A stretch of 14,775 bases of DNA from Thermoplasmata archaeon (GTDB lineage Archaea; Thermoplasmatota; Thermoplasmata; Thermoplasmatales; GCA-001856825), in the NCBI GenBank assembly GCA_021831005.1, contig JAKBNO010000086.1, forward strand, positions 1 to 14,775, in the 5' to 3' direction. Positions 6,569 through 13,729 of this stretch are shown in pieces. The notes under the pieces are model-generated. The model ran no database searches and had not been told where the DNA came from. It saw nothing but the letters and a program-made list of their open reading frames with translations. Position 1 is the stretch's first letter; the number at the start of each line of letters is the position of its first letter. The position numbers and the translations under genes are program-made.

Positions 6569-8474
6569 GAACCATCACCACCCTATTTTCCTTTTTATCA
6601 AGTACTCGTTTGATTCCCTCATAGACTTCATCATCCGTTGTGTGTCTTCCATTATATTTCAAAATGAAATTTTTAACTTCGATCCCACAGTTCTGTTTCA
6701 CAAGCGTTGCCAGCTGAGCTGTGTAGTTGTTCTCCAGATCTATCAACACCTTTGCATTGGAAAGATACTTTGATACGAGTCTTGACGGAAATGGATTCAT
6801 CAACTTAACGTAGACCAGATTTGCCTTCACTCCCTCGGTCCGCAATTTCTCGAACACGCTCAAAATAACACCCTTGTTGCTGCCCCACGACAATAACGTA
6901 ACGTCCGCGTTTTTGTCTCCTATGAGCTCAACTTGTTCATCTTCCGGTATCTCTCTCAGGATGGTGTTCAACTTGCCCATCCTCTTCACCATCATCGCGT
7001 CTCTAGTCTCTGGGTCCTCGGTTATGTGACCGAGTTCACTGTGCTCATCGCCGGTCAACCAGATTATGTTCTTGCCGAACATTCCCATCGGAGATATTCC
7101 ATCTTCTGTCAGTTTGAACCTCTCAAAATTCTCAGTATTTTCTGAAAGTTTCCACCTTTCAATCTTGATCTTACTGTAGTCCAGGGGATCTACAAGGAAG
7201 AAGGAATTTGCAAAATTCTTGTCCAGTATATGAATTACTGGGACCTGGAATTTCTCGGCATAGTTGAAGACTCTGATCGCATCGTCTATTGCTTCAGGAA
7301 CGTCCCCTGAAGAATAAACTATCCTAGCAAATTCACCGTGTCCTGCGTTTATGGCGAACAATAGGTCGGCCTGAGAATTCCTGGTCGGAAGTCCTGTGCT
7401 TGGACCACCTCTCTGATAAAGAGTCACCACTACTGGAACTTCGTTGATGCCTGCGTAACCTAGTGCTTCTGCCATTAGCGAGAAGCCGGGACCTGATGTA
7501 CCCGTGGCTGTCCTTGTTCCAGTCATAGCACCAGATATTGCCATAGCAATAGCAGCAATCTCGTCCTCTGCCTGCACTACCACGACACCGGTATTCTTCA
7601 GAACTTCGTTTTCCTTGTCTATGTCTTCACCCATCACCGGTTCAAAGTAGTCGTGTCCTTCGAGGAAGAAGCTCTCATCCGCAGCAGGAGTAATAGGATA
7701 GTAAGTCTGGAGCTTAAGTCCGCCAATGACCTTCCCGATGCCTATAGCCTCGTTTCCAGTCAGTATGTACCTTTCCTTCGCCTCTCTGACCGGGAGCTCT
7801 TTGATATTGACATTGTTGCGTGTCTTGACAAATTCATAACCTGATTTAACTATCTTCTCGTTTTCTTCCACTACCTCTTTTTTCTTTCCGAAGACACTTA
7901 CTATTCCTCCTGAGGTGAACTCTGCTGGGAGCCCCATCAGTGCCATTGCCAGCGAGGCGCCTAGGGTATTTGCATATCTCGCTGGTGGCTTGTTCGGTCC
8001 CAGCGCTCCAACCACAAGGTTTCTGAAAGAGACTGGATATGGGACAGCGCCCCTCTTCTTCATGAAATCGATTGCTCCTGCAATAGTTGTTCCAAATCCA
8101 CCTTCCTTCAGCTTGCCCAGAACGTGCTTCTTTGTCTCGGATTCCATGGTGAGAACCTGTTCTATCTTTGTGTTTCCGAGGTCTTCGTCGTAGAGGACTA
8201 TTGTCTTATCCGATACGTCTTCCATGTGAACGAATGGGCTTTCCGCATCCAGGCAAACCAAAAGGTCCACGGGATATCTCAAGCTCCGAACAGGAGTTTC
8301 CTTTACGCGAACGTGAAAATAACTGTGCCTCCCCTTGATGTTGGAATAATATTCTCTAATCCCAAATGCTTCATATCCAGCGATAGAAAAAGCTCGGATG
8401 ACTATTTGAGCGGCACTGTCAATTCCGCCCCCTTGGGGGCCTCCAATAATTAGGTCGATATCTACTAAAGGCAT
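6558..8474 (-). CDS. 2-oxoacid:ferredoxin oxidoreductase, fused gamma-alpha subunit
   Basis: This large subunit partners with the beta subunit that overlaps it. Its 638 residues are close to the fused subunit of Sulfolobus-type enzymes. The N-terminal gamma domain (about 1-200) has the characteristic GGPQGGGIDSAAQ (11-23) and REYYSNIKGRHSYFHVRV region. The alpha part begins near 230 and holds the YPITP motif (259-263) required for substrate handling in this family, followed by QAEDEIAAIAMAISGA, TGTSGPGFSLMAEALGYAG and QRGGPSTGLPT. The last 130 residues form the transketolase C-terminal-like domain. The enzyme feeds reduced ferredoxin and acyl-CoA into central metabolism in the cytoplasm. The ATG start is supported by a TATA-like box about 27 bases upstream, with no Shine-Dalgarno sequence, so the mRNA is probably leaderless. 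Alternative members of the family (branched-chain or pyruvate-specific) cannot be excluded. Confidence 0.94.
   Translation of the reverse strand: MPLVDIDLIIGGPQGGGIDSAAQIVIRAFSIAGYEAFGIREYYSNIKGRHSYFHVRVKETPVRSLRYPVDLLVCLDAESPFVHMEDVSDKTIVLYDEDLGNTKIEQVLTMESETKKHVLGKLKEGGFGTTIAGAIDFMKKRGAVPYPVSFRNLVVGALGPNKPPARYANTLGASLAMALMGLPAEFTSGGIVSVFGKKKEVVEENEKIVKSGYEFVKTRNNVNIKELPVREAKERYILTGNEAIGIGKVIGGLKLQTYYPITPAADESFFLEGHDYFEPVMGEDIDKENEVLKNTGVVVVQAEDEIAAIAMAISGAMTGTRTATGTSGPGFSLMAEALGYAGINEVPVVVTLYQRGGPSTGLPTRNSQADLLFAINAGHGEFARIVYSSGDVPEAIDDAIRVFNYAEKFQVPVIHILDKNFANSFFLVDPLDYSKIKIERWKLSENTENFERFKLTEDGISPMGMFGKNIIWLTGDEHSELGHITEDPETRDAMMVKRMGKLNTILREIPEDEQVELIGDKNADVTLLSWGSNKGVILSVFEKLRTEGVKANLVYVKLMNPFPSRLVSKYLSNAKVLIDLENNYTAQLATLVKQNCGIEVKNFILKYNGRHTTDDEVYEGIKRVLDKKENRVVMVRGA
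6574..6582 (-). promoter_or_regulatory. Strong Shine-Dalgarno site for the beta subunit
   Basis: On the - strand GGTGGTGAT lies five bases before the GTG at 6568 and contains GGTGAT, which is complementary to the archaeal 16S rRNA 3' end. It sits within the last codons of the alpha subunit. It supports the GTG start and suggests the two subunits are made in matched amounts. Confidence 0.7.
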
Positions 8475-8495
8475 GACTACGTCAGTTATTCTCAG

Positions 8496-8507
8496 TTAAA
8501 ATATTTT
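8496..8507 (-). promoter_or_regulatory. TATA-like box for the oxidoreductase-nfo unit
   Basis: Read on the - strand the sequence is AAAATATTTTAA, centred about 27 bases before the ATG at 8474. This is the expected spacing for an archaeal TATA box with transcription starting at or next to the start codon. It is the strongest TATA-like match in the intergenic stretch. Confidence 0.65.
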
Positions 8508-8723
8508 GTTGGCTTGGATTAGCTAAAATGTAGCTTGTTTGCGCTGTATTCTAATTCTTTTCGCTCATATGTTACGATGTACTTGAAGCCGACTCAGCAA
8601 GGCATTTAGGTAAAACACAAAGTTCAATGATCCCTTAGCCAGTCTTGCCGAACTGTTGGACTATGAAAGAATGGCGGTGAGTTGAAGAAAATGTCATTTA
8701 GAGAGGGCAAACTTCAGGAAAGG

Positions 8724-8732
8724 CTTTAATAA
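8724..8732 (+). promoter_or_regulatory. TATA-like box for the regulator-guaA-PINA operon
   Basis: CTTTAATAA lies about 25 bases before the GTG at 8753. No Shine-Dalgarno sequence precedes the GTG, so a leaderless transcript is likely. The box sits between the arms of a six-base inverted repeat, GAGAGG (8701-8706) and CCTCTC (8735-8740). Confidence 0.6.
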
Positions 8733-8752
8733 GACCTCTCGATTAAACTTCG

Positions 8753-8995
8753 GTGGTGAATCTGGCTGTTGGTTTCGTTTTGATCAGCACAGTTCCGGGT
8801 AAGGAACATCAGGTGTATAATGAGCTGTTGAAGATAAAGGAGATTGTAGAGCTTCACCCACTCTTCGGAGAGTACGACCTGATCGCAAAGCTAGAAACTA
8901 AAGATTTCACGGAGTTGGGTCAGATCGTCATGGAAAAGATCAGAGTAATAGAAGGTATTTTGGACACGAAGACATTGACTGGAATAAAGATGTAG
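8753..8995 (+). CDS. Stand-alone Lrp/AsnC ligand-binding (RAM) domain protein
   Basis: This 80-residue protein is the alpha-beta sandwich effector domain of Lrp/AsnC regulators without the DNA-binding helix-turn-helix. It shows the family layout: a first strand GFVLISTVPGKEHQVYNEL, a short IVELHPLFGEYDLIAKLE hairpin carrying the G-x-x-D turn, a helix FTELGQIVMEKIRVIEG, and a final strand ILDTKTLTGIKM. Such stand-alone domains are common in archaea. They oligomerise into rings and bind amino acids or other small molecules at dimer interfaces, and some are thought to modulate full-length Lrp proteins. Two GTG codons in tandem (8753 and 8756) could both start it; the first is used. It is the first gene of a tight + strand operon (8, 13 and 9 bases between successive genes). 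What it senses is unknown. Confidence 0.88.
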   Translation: MVNLAVGFVLISTVPGKEHQVYNELLKIKEIVELHPLFGEYDLIAKLETKDFTELGQIVMEKIRVIEGILDTKTLTGIKM

Positions 8996-9003
8996 GTAAT
9001 AAT

Positions 9004-9297
9004 ATGTATAACTCATTTGGTGGTATTTTTGTCGCAATGCTACTCCTTCTACTGGGGCTTTCATTGCTTGTGCTCGGCATATTCGCAGCCTATTTCGGGT
9101 CAGGGAAAGTCAGGACTTTTGGAATAGTGCTGGGAGTGGTTGGGCTGGTTTTCTGGCTGTTGACTTATTTTGCCAAAGGTGTCCTGGATGTCAGCCTCTC
9201 ATTCGTGATATACAACGGTATTCTGTACCTAGTTTCTGCAGTAGTTGGCGTGGTAATCGCTCTTCTGATATTCCTCGCAGTACTTCTTAAGACCTGA
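9004..9297 (+). CDS. Small three-helix membrane protein of unknown function
   Basis: This 97-residue protein is strongly hydrophobic. Three membrane helices are visible at about 8-31, 38-60 and 68-95, with the first two joined by a short loop, AYFGSGKVRTF. There are no charged catalytic residues or cysteine pairs, and I do not recognise a family. A short AGGT element in TAGGTAATAATATG precedes the ATG and overlaps the stop of the upstream gene, so translation is probably coupled. Its place between a ligand-binding regulator domain and the GMP synthase subunit gives no obvious role; small membrane proteins of this sort may act as accessory or sensing partners, but that is speculation. The reading frame is judged real from its hydrophobic pattern and exact fit in the operon. 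Confidence 0.75.
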   Translation: MYNSFGGIFVAMLLLLLGLSLLVLGIFAAYFGSGKVRTFGIVLGVVGLVFWLLTYFAKGVLDVSLSFVIYNGILYLVSAVVGVVIALLIFLAVLLKT

Positions 9298-9310
9298 GAA
9301 CTGGATTGAA

Positions 9311-10237
9311 TTGTTCGCACCAGAATCGTTTGTCTCGAAAGAGATAGAGAAAATAAAGAAGGAAGTGCTGGGGAAAGCAGTTATAGCAGTTTCAGGTGGC
9401 ATTGATAGCACTGTTGCGGCCAAAGTTGCTTCGGGGGCCCTTGGTTCTGAGGTTCTTGCAATATACGTAGACACAGGATTAATGCGACTTGATGAGGAGA
9501 TCGATGTCCAAAAGACTCTGGCGGACCTCGGTATCAATCACAAGATCGTCAAAGAAGAGGAGCTCTTTCTTGATCGCCTTAAGGGCGTAACGGACCCGGA
9601 GACAAAGAGGAAGATAATAGGAAAAACTTTCATAGACGTCTTCGAGAGGGAGGCTAAGGACTTCGGAGCCAAATATCTCGTTCAAGGGACCATTGCTCCC
9701 GACTGGATAGAGTCTGGCGGAGGACTGAGAGATACAATAAAAAGTCACCACAATGTTGGTGGGTTACCGGACATTGTGAATCTGAAGATCGTAGAACCAC
9801 TGAGAGATCTGTACAAGGATGAGGTGCGGAAAATAGCCGATTATTATGGTATACCAAAGATGAGGCAACCCTTTCCTGGGCCGGGGCTGGCTGTCAGGAT
9901 CATCGGAGAAGTAACGAGGGATAGAGTTGCCCTGCTCAAGAAGGCGACTTCCATCCTTGAGAAGAATGTTTCCAAATTTGAAGAAGTACCGTGGCAGTAC
10001 TTTGTTGTCCTTTTGGCTGACCGTTCCACGGGTGTCCACGGGGACAGAAGAGTCTACGGCTCGACGGTTGCGATCAGGTGCGTAAACTCGTTGGATGGGA
10101 TGACTGCGAATTTTACCCCAATACCCCTAGAAATGCTGGCAAAGATTTCAAGGGAGATTACCAATGGTATTCCTGAAATAAGCAGAGTTGTTTATGATAT
10201 CACTGACAAACCCCCTGCAACAATAGAATGGGAGTGA
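9311..10237 (+). CDS. guaAb: GMP synthase, ATP pyrophosphatase subunit
   Basis: This subunit adenylates XMP and transfers ammonia to it to form GMP in purine synthesis. In archaea the glutamine amidotransferase half is usually a separate gene, and here too only the synthetase half is present; the glutaminase gene is not in the window. The protein has 308 residues, typical for the separate subunit. Visible landmarks are the PP-loop SGGIDST (29-35), YVDTGLMR, YLVQGTIAPDWIESGG, the KSHHNVGGLP segment, EPLRDLYKDEVR, and the PFPGPGLAVRI sequence that begins the dimerisation and XMP-binding domain. The C-terminus closes with VVYDITDKPPATIEWE, the family's standard end. The TTG start reproduces the conserved MFxPxxFV opening; its Shine-Dalgarno sequence is weak. 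It is followed after nine bases by PINA. Confidence 0.96.
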   Translation: MFAPESFVSKEIEKIKKEVLGKAVIAVSGGIDSTVAAKVASGALGSEVLAIYVDTGLMRLDEEIDVQKTLADLGINHKIVKEEELFLDRLKGVTDPETKRKIIGKTFIDVFEREAKDFGAKYLVQGTIAPDWIESGGGLRDTIKSHHNVGGLPDIVNLKIVEPLRDLYKDEVRKIADYYGIPKMRQPFPGPGLAVRIIGEVTRDRVALLKKATSILEKNVSKFEEVPWQYFVVLLADRSTGVHGDRRVYGSTVAIRCVNSLDGMTANFTPIPLEMLAKISREITNGIPEISRVVYDITDKPPATIEWE

Positions 10238-10246
10238 GGAAAGAGG

Positions 10247-12034
10247 ATGGCAATGGAAGTACAAGAAACATACATTCCGGATACTTCGGTCATAGTGGAT
10301 GGGAGATTCTGCGAATTTCTCAAAGGGAAGACTCCTGCTGACGTAATCGTACCGGAGTCCCTCATCTCCGAGATAGAACATCAGGCAAATGAGGGGAAGA
10401 GCATTGGCTTCACCGGTCTTGAAGAACTCAAGAGACTGAGAAAGATGTGCGATGACGGTAGAATTACTCTTGCATTCTCAGGGAAGAGACCTGCGGAATG
10501 GCAGATCAAGAGAGCCAAGAGTGGAGAGATAGATGAGCTCATCAGACAGCTGGCTCTGGACAACAATTCTACTCTGGTCACGGGAGACTTTGTGCAGAAA
10601 TCCATTGCTGAGATCAAGGGAATCAAGGTTCTTTATCTGGAACCGATCCAGATACTTTCAAGACCCATTGAGACTTTCTTCACGGATGATACTATGTCTG
10701 TCCATCTCAAGGAGGGAACTAAGCCGCGAATGAAGGTGGGACACCCTGGCACCTGGAGTCTTGAATATGGTGCTGCGGTCTTGGACAGAGAAGAGCTGAC
10801 CACGATAGCCAACGACATAGTTGAGAGGGCAAGGAACGATATCAGGAGCTTGATCGATATGGACGTCAGGGGGGCGACAGTTGTCCAGCTGAAGAACATA
10901 AGAATAGTAATAACCAGGCCACCGGTCAGCGACGGCCTGGAAATAACCGCAGTGAGGCCGATTACGAAACTCGGTCTTGAAGATTACAAGATCGGGGACT
11001 CCTTGATGAAACGGTTCAAAGAGCGGGCAGAAGGGATCCTGATCTCGGGAAAACCTGGGGCTGGAAAGAGCACCTTTGTACAGGCCCTCGCTGAGTACTA
11101 CAATTCTCTTGGTAAAATTGTCAAGACAATCGAAAAACCTAGAGACCTCCAAGTTTCGCAAGAGATCACTCAGCTGACCCCTCTTGAGGGATCTATAGAG
11201 AAGACTGGAGATATCCTCCTACTCGAGCGTCCCGATTATACAGTTTTTGATGAAATCAGGGTTTCTAGCGATTTCACCACTTATTCCGACTTGAGGCTGG
11301 CAGGGGTCGGGATGCTTGGTGTGATCCATTCTTCCAGAGCCATTGACGCCATGCAGAGGTTCGTCGGAAAGATAGAACTTGGCCTGATCCCCCAGATCAT
11401 AGACACGATCATATACATCGAAAACGGGGGAATAAAGGACGTACTTGATCTATCCTATTCCGTTAAGGTTCCTTCTGGAATGAGTGAGGAGGACCTTGCC
11501 CGTCCAGTTATCGAGATAAAGGATTTTTTCACCGGAACTCTCATGTTCGAGATCTACACGTTCGGAGAACAGGTAGTCGTTGTCCCAGTCAAGAAGAGAC
11601 AGAAACGCGATATGAAAGCAGTAGTGAACCACCTCGAGAATGCGCTGCGCGATGTTCCTCACAAGATAGATGTTGACGACACAGGAAGGCTGAAGCTCTA
11701 CGTGCCCGAGCAGTACATGGGAGAGGTCATAGGCAAAGGTGGAGCGAGGGTAAGAGGATTGGAACAGGATATTGGGATGCCTATAGACATAGAAGAGATG
11801 AATTTCAAGGCATCAGAAAGCGTCGGGGCAGAAGTCACGGCAAACAAAATCAATCTTAACGTTGGAAGAGAGTTCAAGGACAAGGAAGTAGAGGTCCTGG
11901 TAGAGGATTCTCCTCTTTTCATAGCGAGGGTCTCAAAGAACGGGATAATCCAGGTAAAGGCAAAATCCGTGCAGGGAAGAGCATTGAGGAAGGCGATATC
12001 CCAGGGGCAGAAAATAAGATACTCCATAATATAA
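10247..12034 (+). CDS. PINA-type PIN-domain, FtsK/PilT-like ATPase with KH domain
   Basis: This 595-residue protein belongs to the archaeal family formerly called predicted PilT-family ATPase. The Sulfolobus member, PINA, forms hexamers, migrates Holliday junctions and works with Hjm and Hjc. Three parts are visible. The N-terminal PIN nuclease-like domain (about 8-135) keeps acidic residues suited to metal binding: Asp12 (PDTS), Glu43 (SEIEHQA), Asp96 (EIDELI) and Asp114 (VTGDF). The ATPase core (about 200-440) has Walker A GKPGAGKST (268-276), Walker B-like YTVFDEIR (331-338) and the HSSRAIDAMQR segment. The C-terminal KH domain (about 480-520) has GKGG in VIGKGGARVRGLE (495-507), followed by a small beta-rich tail. 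A GTGAGGAAAGAGG precedes the ATG; a second ATG six bases on is an equally plausible start. It is the last gene of the operon. Identity is firm; the junction-processing role is transferred from Sulfolobus. Confidence 0.92.
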   Translation: MAMEVQETYIPDTSVIVDGRFCEFLKGKTPADVIVPESLISEIEHQANEGKSIGFTGLEELKRLRKMCDDGRITLAFSGKRPAEWQIKRAKSGEIDELIRQLALDNNSTLVTGDFVQKSIAEIKGIKVLYLEPIQILSRPIETFFTDDTMSVHLKEGTKPRMKVGHPGTWSLEYGAAVLDREELTTIANDIVERARNDIRSLIDMDVRGATVVQLKNIRIVITRPPVSDGLEITAVRPITKLGLEDYKIGDSLMKRFKERAEGILISGKPGAGKSTFVQALAEYYNSLGKIVKTIEKPRDLQVSQEITQLTPLEGSIEKTGDILLLERPDYTVFDEIRVSSDFTTYSDLRLAGVGMLGVIHSSRAIDAMQRFVGKIELGLIPQIIDTIIYIENGGIKDVLDLSYSVKVPSGMSEEDLARPVIEIKDFFTGTLMFEIYTFGEQVVVVPVKKRQKRDMKAVVNHLENALRDVPHKIDVDDTGRLKLYVPEQYMGEVIGKGGARVRGLEQDIGMPIDIEEMNFKASESVGAEVTANKINLNVGREFKDKEVEVLVEDSPLFIARVSKNGIIQVKAKSVQGRALRKAISQGQKIRYSII

Positions 12035-12057
12035 CCTTTGAAAATTGTACCAGATAC

Positions 12058-12067
12058 CTTTATAATG
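12058..12067 (+). promoter_or_regulatory. TATA-like box for the exported protein gene
   Basis: CTTTATAATG is centred about 28 bases before the ATG at 12090, and no Shine-Dalgarno sequence is seen. It shows that the next gene has its own promoter rather than continuing the PINA operon. Confidence 0.65.
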
Positions 12068-12089
12068 ATGATTTCATCTTAAAGAGTTT

Positions 12090-12941
12090 ATGCGGGTTTC
12101 AGGCTCAGTCGCTGTGCTGATAGCGGTCGTTACGATCATGATATTAGCACCTGCACTGGGAGCTGCTTCTTATTCTTCTTCCGAGAAGGTACCGATGATC
12201 GCCCTGGAATCCATTTCTCTAGGCAATAACCCGTTCGGCACAATGGAAACATTCCACATAAGTAAGGGCAACTCTTATGTCCACAGAACCAGTAGTCTCT
12301 TGAACCTCTCTTTTGCCACGAACCTTGTTTCTCCTATTAACGACAGCCTCTCCCTGAATGATTCAATACACCTATCTAAAAACCCAATCAATGTTAATTT
12401 TCCAATGAAAAATGGAACTTACTCGTTGTCCGTCCCCTCTATGAAATCTTATCTGAACAAAGTGGAAGTGGAGGGCAACACCTCTTTCGCTTACATCACG
12501 ATAAATGAAGAGGTTCCAACGCGTGAAATTCTGGTAAACGGAACATACATCAACGGGACCCGACTGATTCAGAATACTTCCATTTACAATCTGACTCTGG
12601 ATTACGGCAATTCTTCATTCTACCTTCAATCTCCAGGATTTGTCAATGTGGGCAATTCTGTTTTTCAGGTTTTCCTCTCTGTCGATACTGACTGGGGAGC
12701 AAATAGTACACTACTCCGTTTTTCATTTCCAATAATAGATGGCACTTTTTCCTTCACTTATGACCAGGTGGTCTCATCTGGGCAACCGATAACTAACGAT
12801 GTCCTGGCACAGTTGCAGGTCGGGGGATTTTCAAGTTACCTGACACAAAATCTTAGGTCAAATGCTATCTCACTAGGCATAGGTGGAGCCATATTTGCCG
12901 TTCTAATGGTTGGAATGTTTGCATACTATAAACGCAAATGA
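12090..12941 (+). CDS. Exported, membrane-anchored, sequon-rich surface protein
   Basis: I recognise no family. The 283 residues read as a cell-surface protein. A signal peptide (about 1-25) has a basic start, a hydrophobic core VLIAVVTIMILA and a likely cleavage after ALGA. The outside part (about 26-255) is rich in Ser, Asn, Thr and beta-strand residues and has no cysteine. It carries 11 N-x-S/T sequons (for example NLS, NDS, NGT, NTS, NLT, NSS, NST), suggesting heavy N-glycosylation, which is usual on surface proteins of thermoacidophiles. A C-terminal helix (about 258-279, GIGGAIFAVLMVGMFAYY) ending in KRK anchors it with a short inside tail. The ATG is supported by a TATA-like box 28 bases upstream. 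It converges on the regulator gene, with one base between stop codons. Function unknown; an envelope or solute-related role is possible. Confidence 0.78.
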   Translation: MRVSGSVAVLIAVVTIMILAPALGAASYSSSEKVPMIALESISLGNNPFGTMETFHISKGNSYVHRTSSLLNLSFATNLVSPINDSLSLNDSIHLSKNPINVNFPMKNGTYSLSVPSMKSYLNKVEVEGNTSFAYITINEEVPTREILVNGTYINGTRLIQNTSIYNLTLDYGNSSFYLQSPGFVNVGNSVFQVFLSVDTDWGANSTLLRFSFPIIDGTFSFTYDQVVSSGQPITNDVLAQLQVGGFSSYLTQNLRSNAISLGIGGAIFAVLMVGMFAYYKRK

Positions 12942-12942
12942 T

Positions 12943-13449
12943 TCATTCTGACCACAAATCTGCGAAGTCCTGTATGAGCTTGTCGGCAAACGACTCCTTG
13001 TATTCCAAAATCAGCCCCTTGAACATTCCAAGATCTTTCAACCTGTACAAAGTGCCCTTCTCCGTCAGGACCTTTTCAAGAATACCGTCGACGGTCATTA
13101 AAGCAAGGTGGTAGCTCAGCGTTGGTGAGCTGACGGAGAGTTCTTTCTTCAGATCCGCGGGAGGTTTCGGTTCCCCATCCAGCAGTACTCTCAATATCTT
13201 GTTCCTCACCCTGTTCCTCAGGTGGCTGAGAACCTTGAACTGATCTTCGTTGAATGACTTGCTTGGAAAATAGCAACTAGTTCCATTGATGTCCCTTACT
13301 ATGATGTTGCTTTCTCTTACGAGCGTGCTCAAATGGTACTGCAAAACACCAGTTGAGACACGGAGAGCCCGCTGTATACCCCTAAAGTGATGGCCCGGAT
13401 TCTTCTTCACAAAGTCCAGGATCTGATCCTTCCGGGTTACGGCGCTCAA
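12943..13449 (-). CDS. Tandem winged helix-turn-helix transcription regulator
   Basis: This 168-residue protein is a likely DNA-binding regulator with two winged-helix units. The first (about 5-65) has the recognition region FRGIQRALRVSTGVLQYHLSTL, and the second (about 75-140) has PPADLKKELSVSSPTLSYHLALM; both match the ArsR/MarR-like pattern of archaeal regulators, in which Y-H-L marks the recognition helix. A wing with EKGTLYRL follows the second unit. No cysteine metal site or ligand-binding domain is seen. The TTG start is supported by AGGTGA (13454-13459 on the - strand), which includes the stop codon of the upstream membrane protein gene, so the two are probably co-translated. It converges with the exported protein gene at 12090-12941. 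Its targets are unknown; an autoregulatory or surface-related role is inferred only from position. Confidence 0.85.
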   Translation of the reverse strand: MSAVTRKDQILDFVKKNPGHHFRGIQRALRVSTGVLQYHLSTLVRESNIIVRDINGTSCYFPSKSFNEDQFKVLSHLRNRVRNKILRVLLDGEPKPPADLKKELSVSSPTLSYHLALMTVDGILEKVLTEKGTLYRLKDLGMFKGLILEYKESFADKLIQDFADLWSE

Positions 13450-13453
13450 TTCT

Positions 13454-13708
13454 TCACCTGGAGATCATTAAACCAAGTAGGGTAAATACCATAATGAAGT
13501 CAGAACCTAAGAACAGCAACATGTTCACCTGCACTCCCACAAACTGGTAGTAGATAAAGATAAGGTACTTCACCGACAGAATCGTGAAGAAGATGGCTAT
13601 CGCTGCTCCCCTCATTGTGTATTTCTTCAGAATCATGGAAATAGAGAGTCCTAAGAATAGCAGAGAGAGTAGCAATATTATGACCGATAGCAGCATCAGT
13701 GTTGACAT
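13454..13708 (-). CDS. Small three-helix membrane protein paired with the regulator
   Basis: This 84-residue protein is almost wholly membrane-embedded, with helices at about 2-26 (LMLLSVIILLLSLLFLGLSI), 34-55 and 58-81, separated by short loops holding KKYTMRG and a few polar residues. I do not recognise the family. A longer frame starts at 13783, but that start would overlap elp3 by 47 bases and adds a polar stretch with no resemblance to a signal. The ATG at 13708 is preferred because a TATA-like box lies 25 bases upstream and it opens directly into the first helix. Its stop codon overlaps the Shine-Dalgarno site of the winged-helix gene, so the two form a two-gene unit. Membrane protein plus HTH pairs in archaea may couple an envelope signal to transcription, but that is an inference. 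Confidence 0.72.
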   Translation of the reverse strand: MSTLMLLSVIILLLSLLFLGLSISMILKKYTMRGAAIAIFFTILSVKYLIFIYYQFVGVQVNMLLFLGSDFIMVFTLLGLMISR

Positions 13709-13729
13709 ATTTCGTACAATTTGACTTTG

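Larger units (their letters stand above)
8475..8752. other. Divergent promoter region, otherwise no gene seen
   Basis: This is the longest gene-free stretch in the window (about 280 bases). It contains a TATA-like box near each end for the two divergent operons. The middle, about 8510-8720, has no ORF of useful length, no tRNA fold that I can make out (a GTTCAATG at about 8620 superficially recalls a T-arm but lacks partner arms), and no repeat. It may hold operators or a small RNA, but nothing in the sequence proves it. Confidence 0.5.

Noticed and set aside
8610..8690. Possible tRNA or small RNA suggested by GTTCAATG near 8620
   Set aside because: The T-loop consensus is only partly met, and no acceptor, D or anticodon stems could be paired around it.
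10658..11161. Reverse-strand open frame of 167 codons inside the PINA gene
   Set aside because: Antisense to the ATPase core including Walker A; no sign of independent coding.
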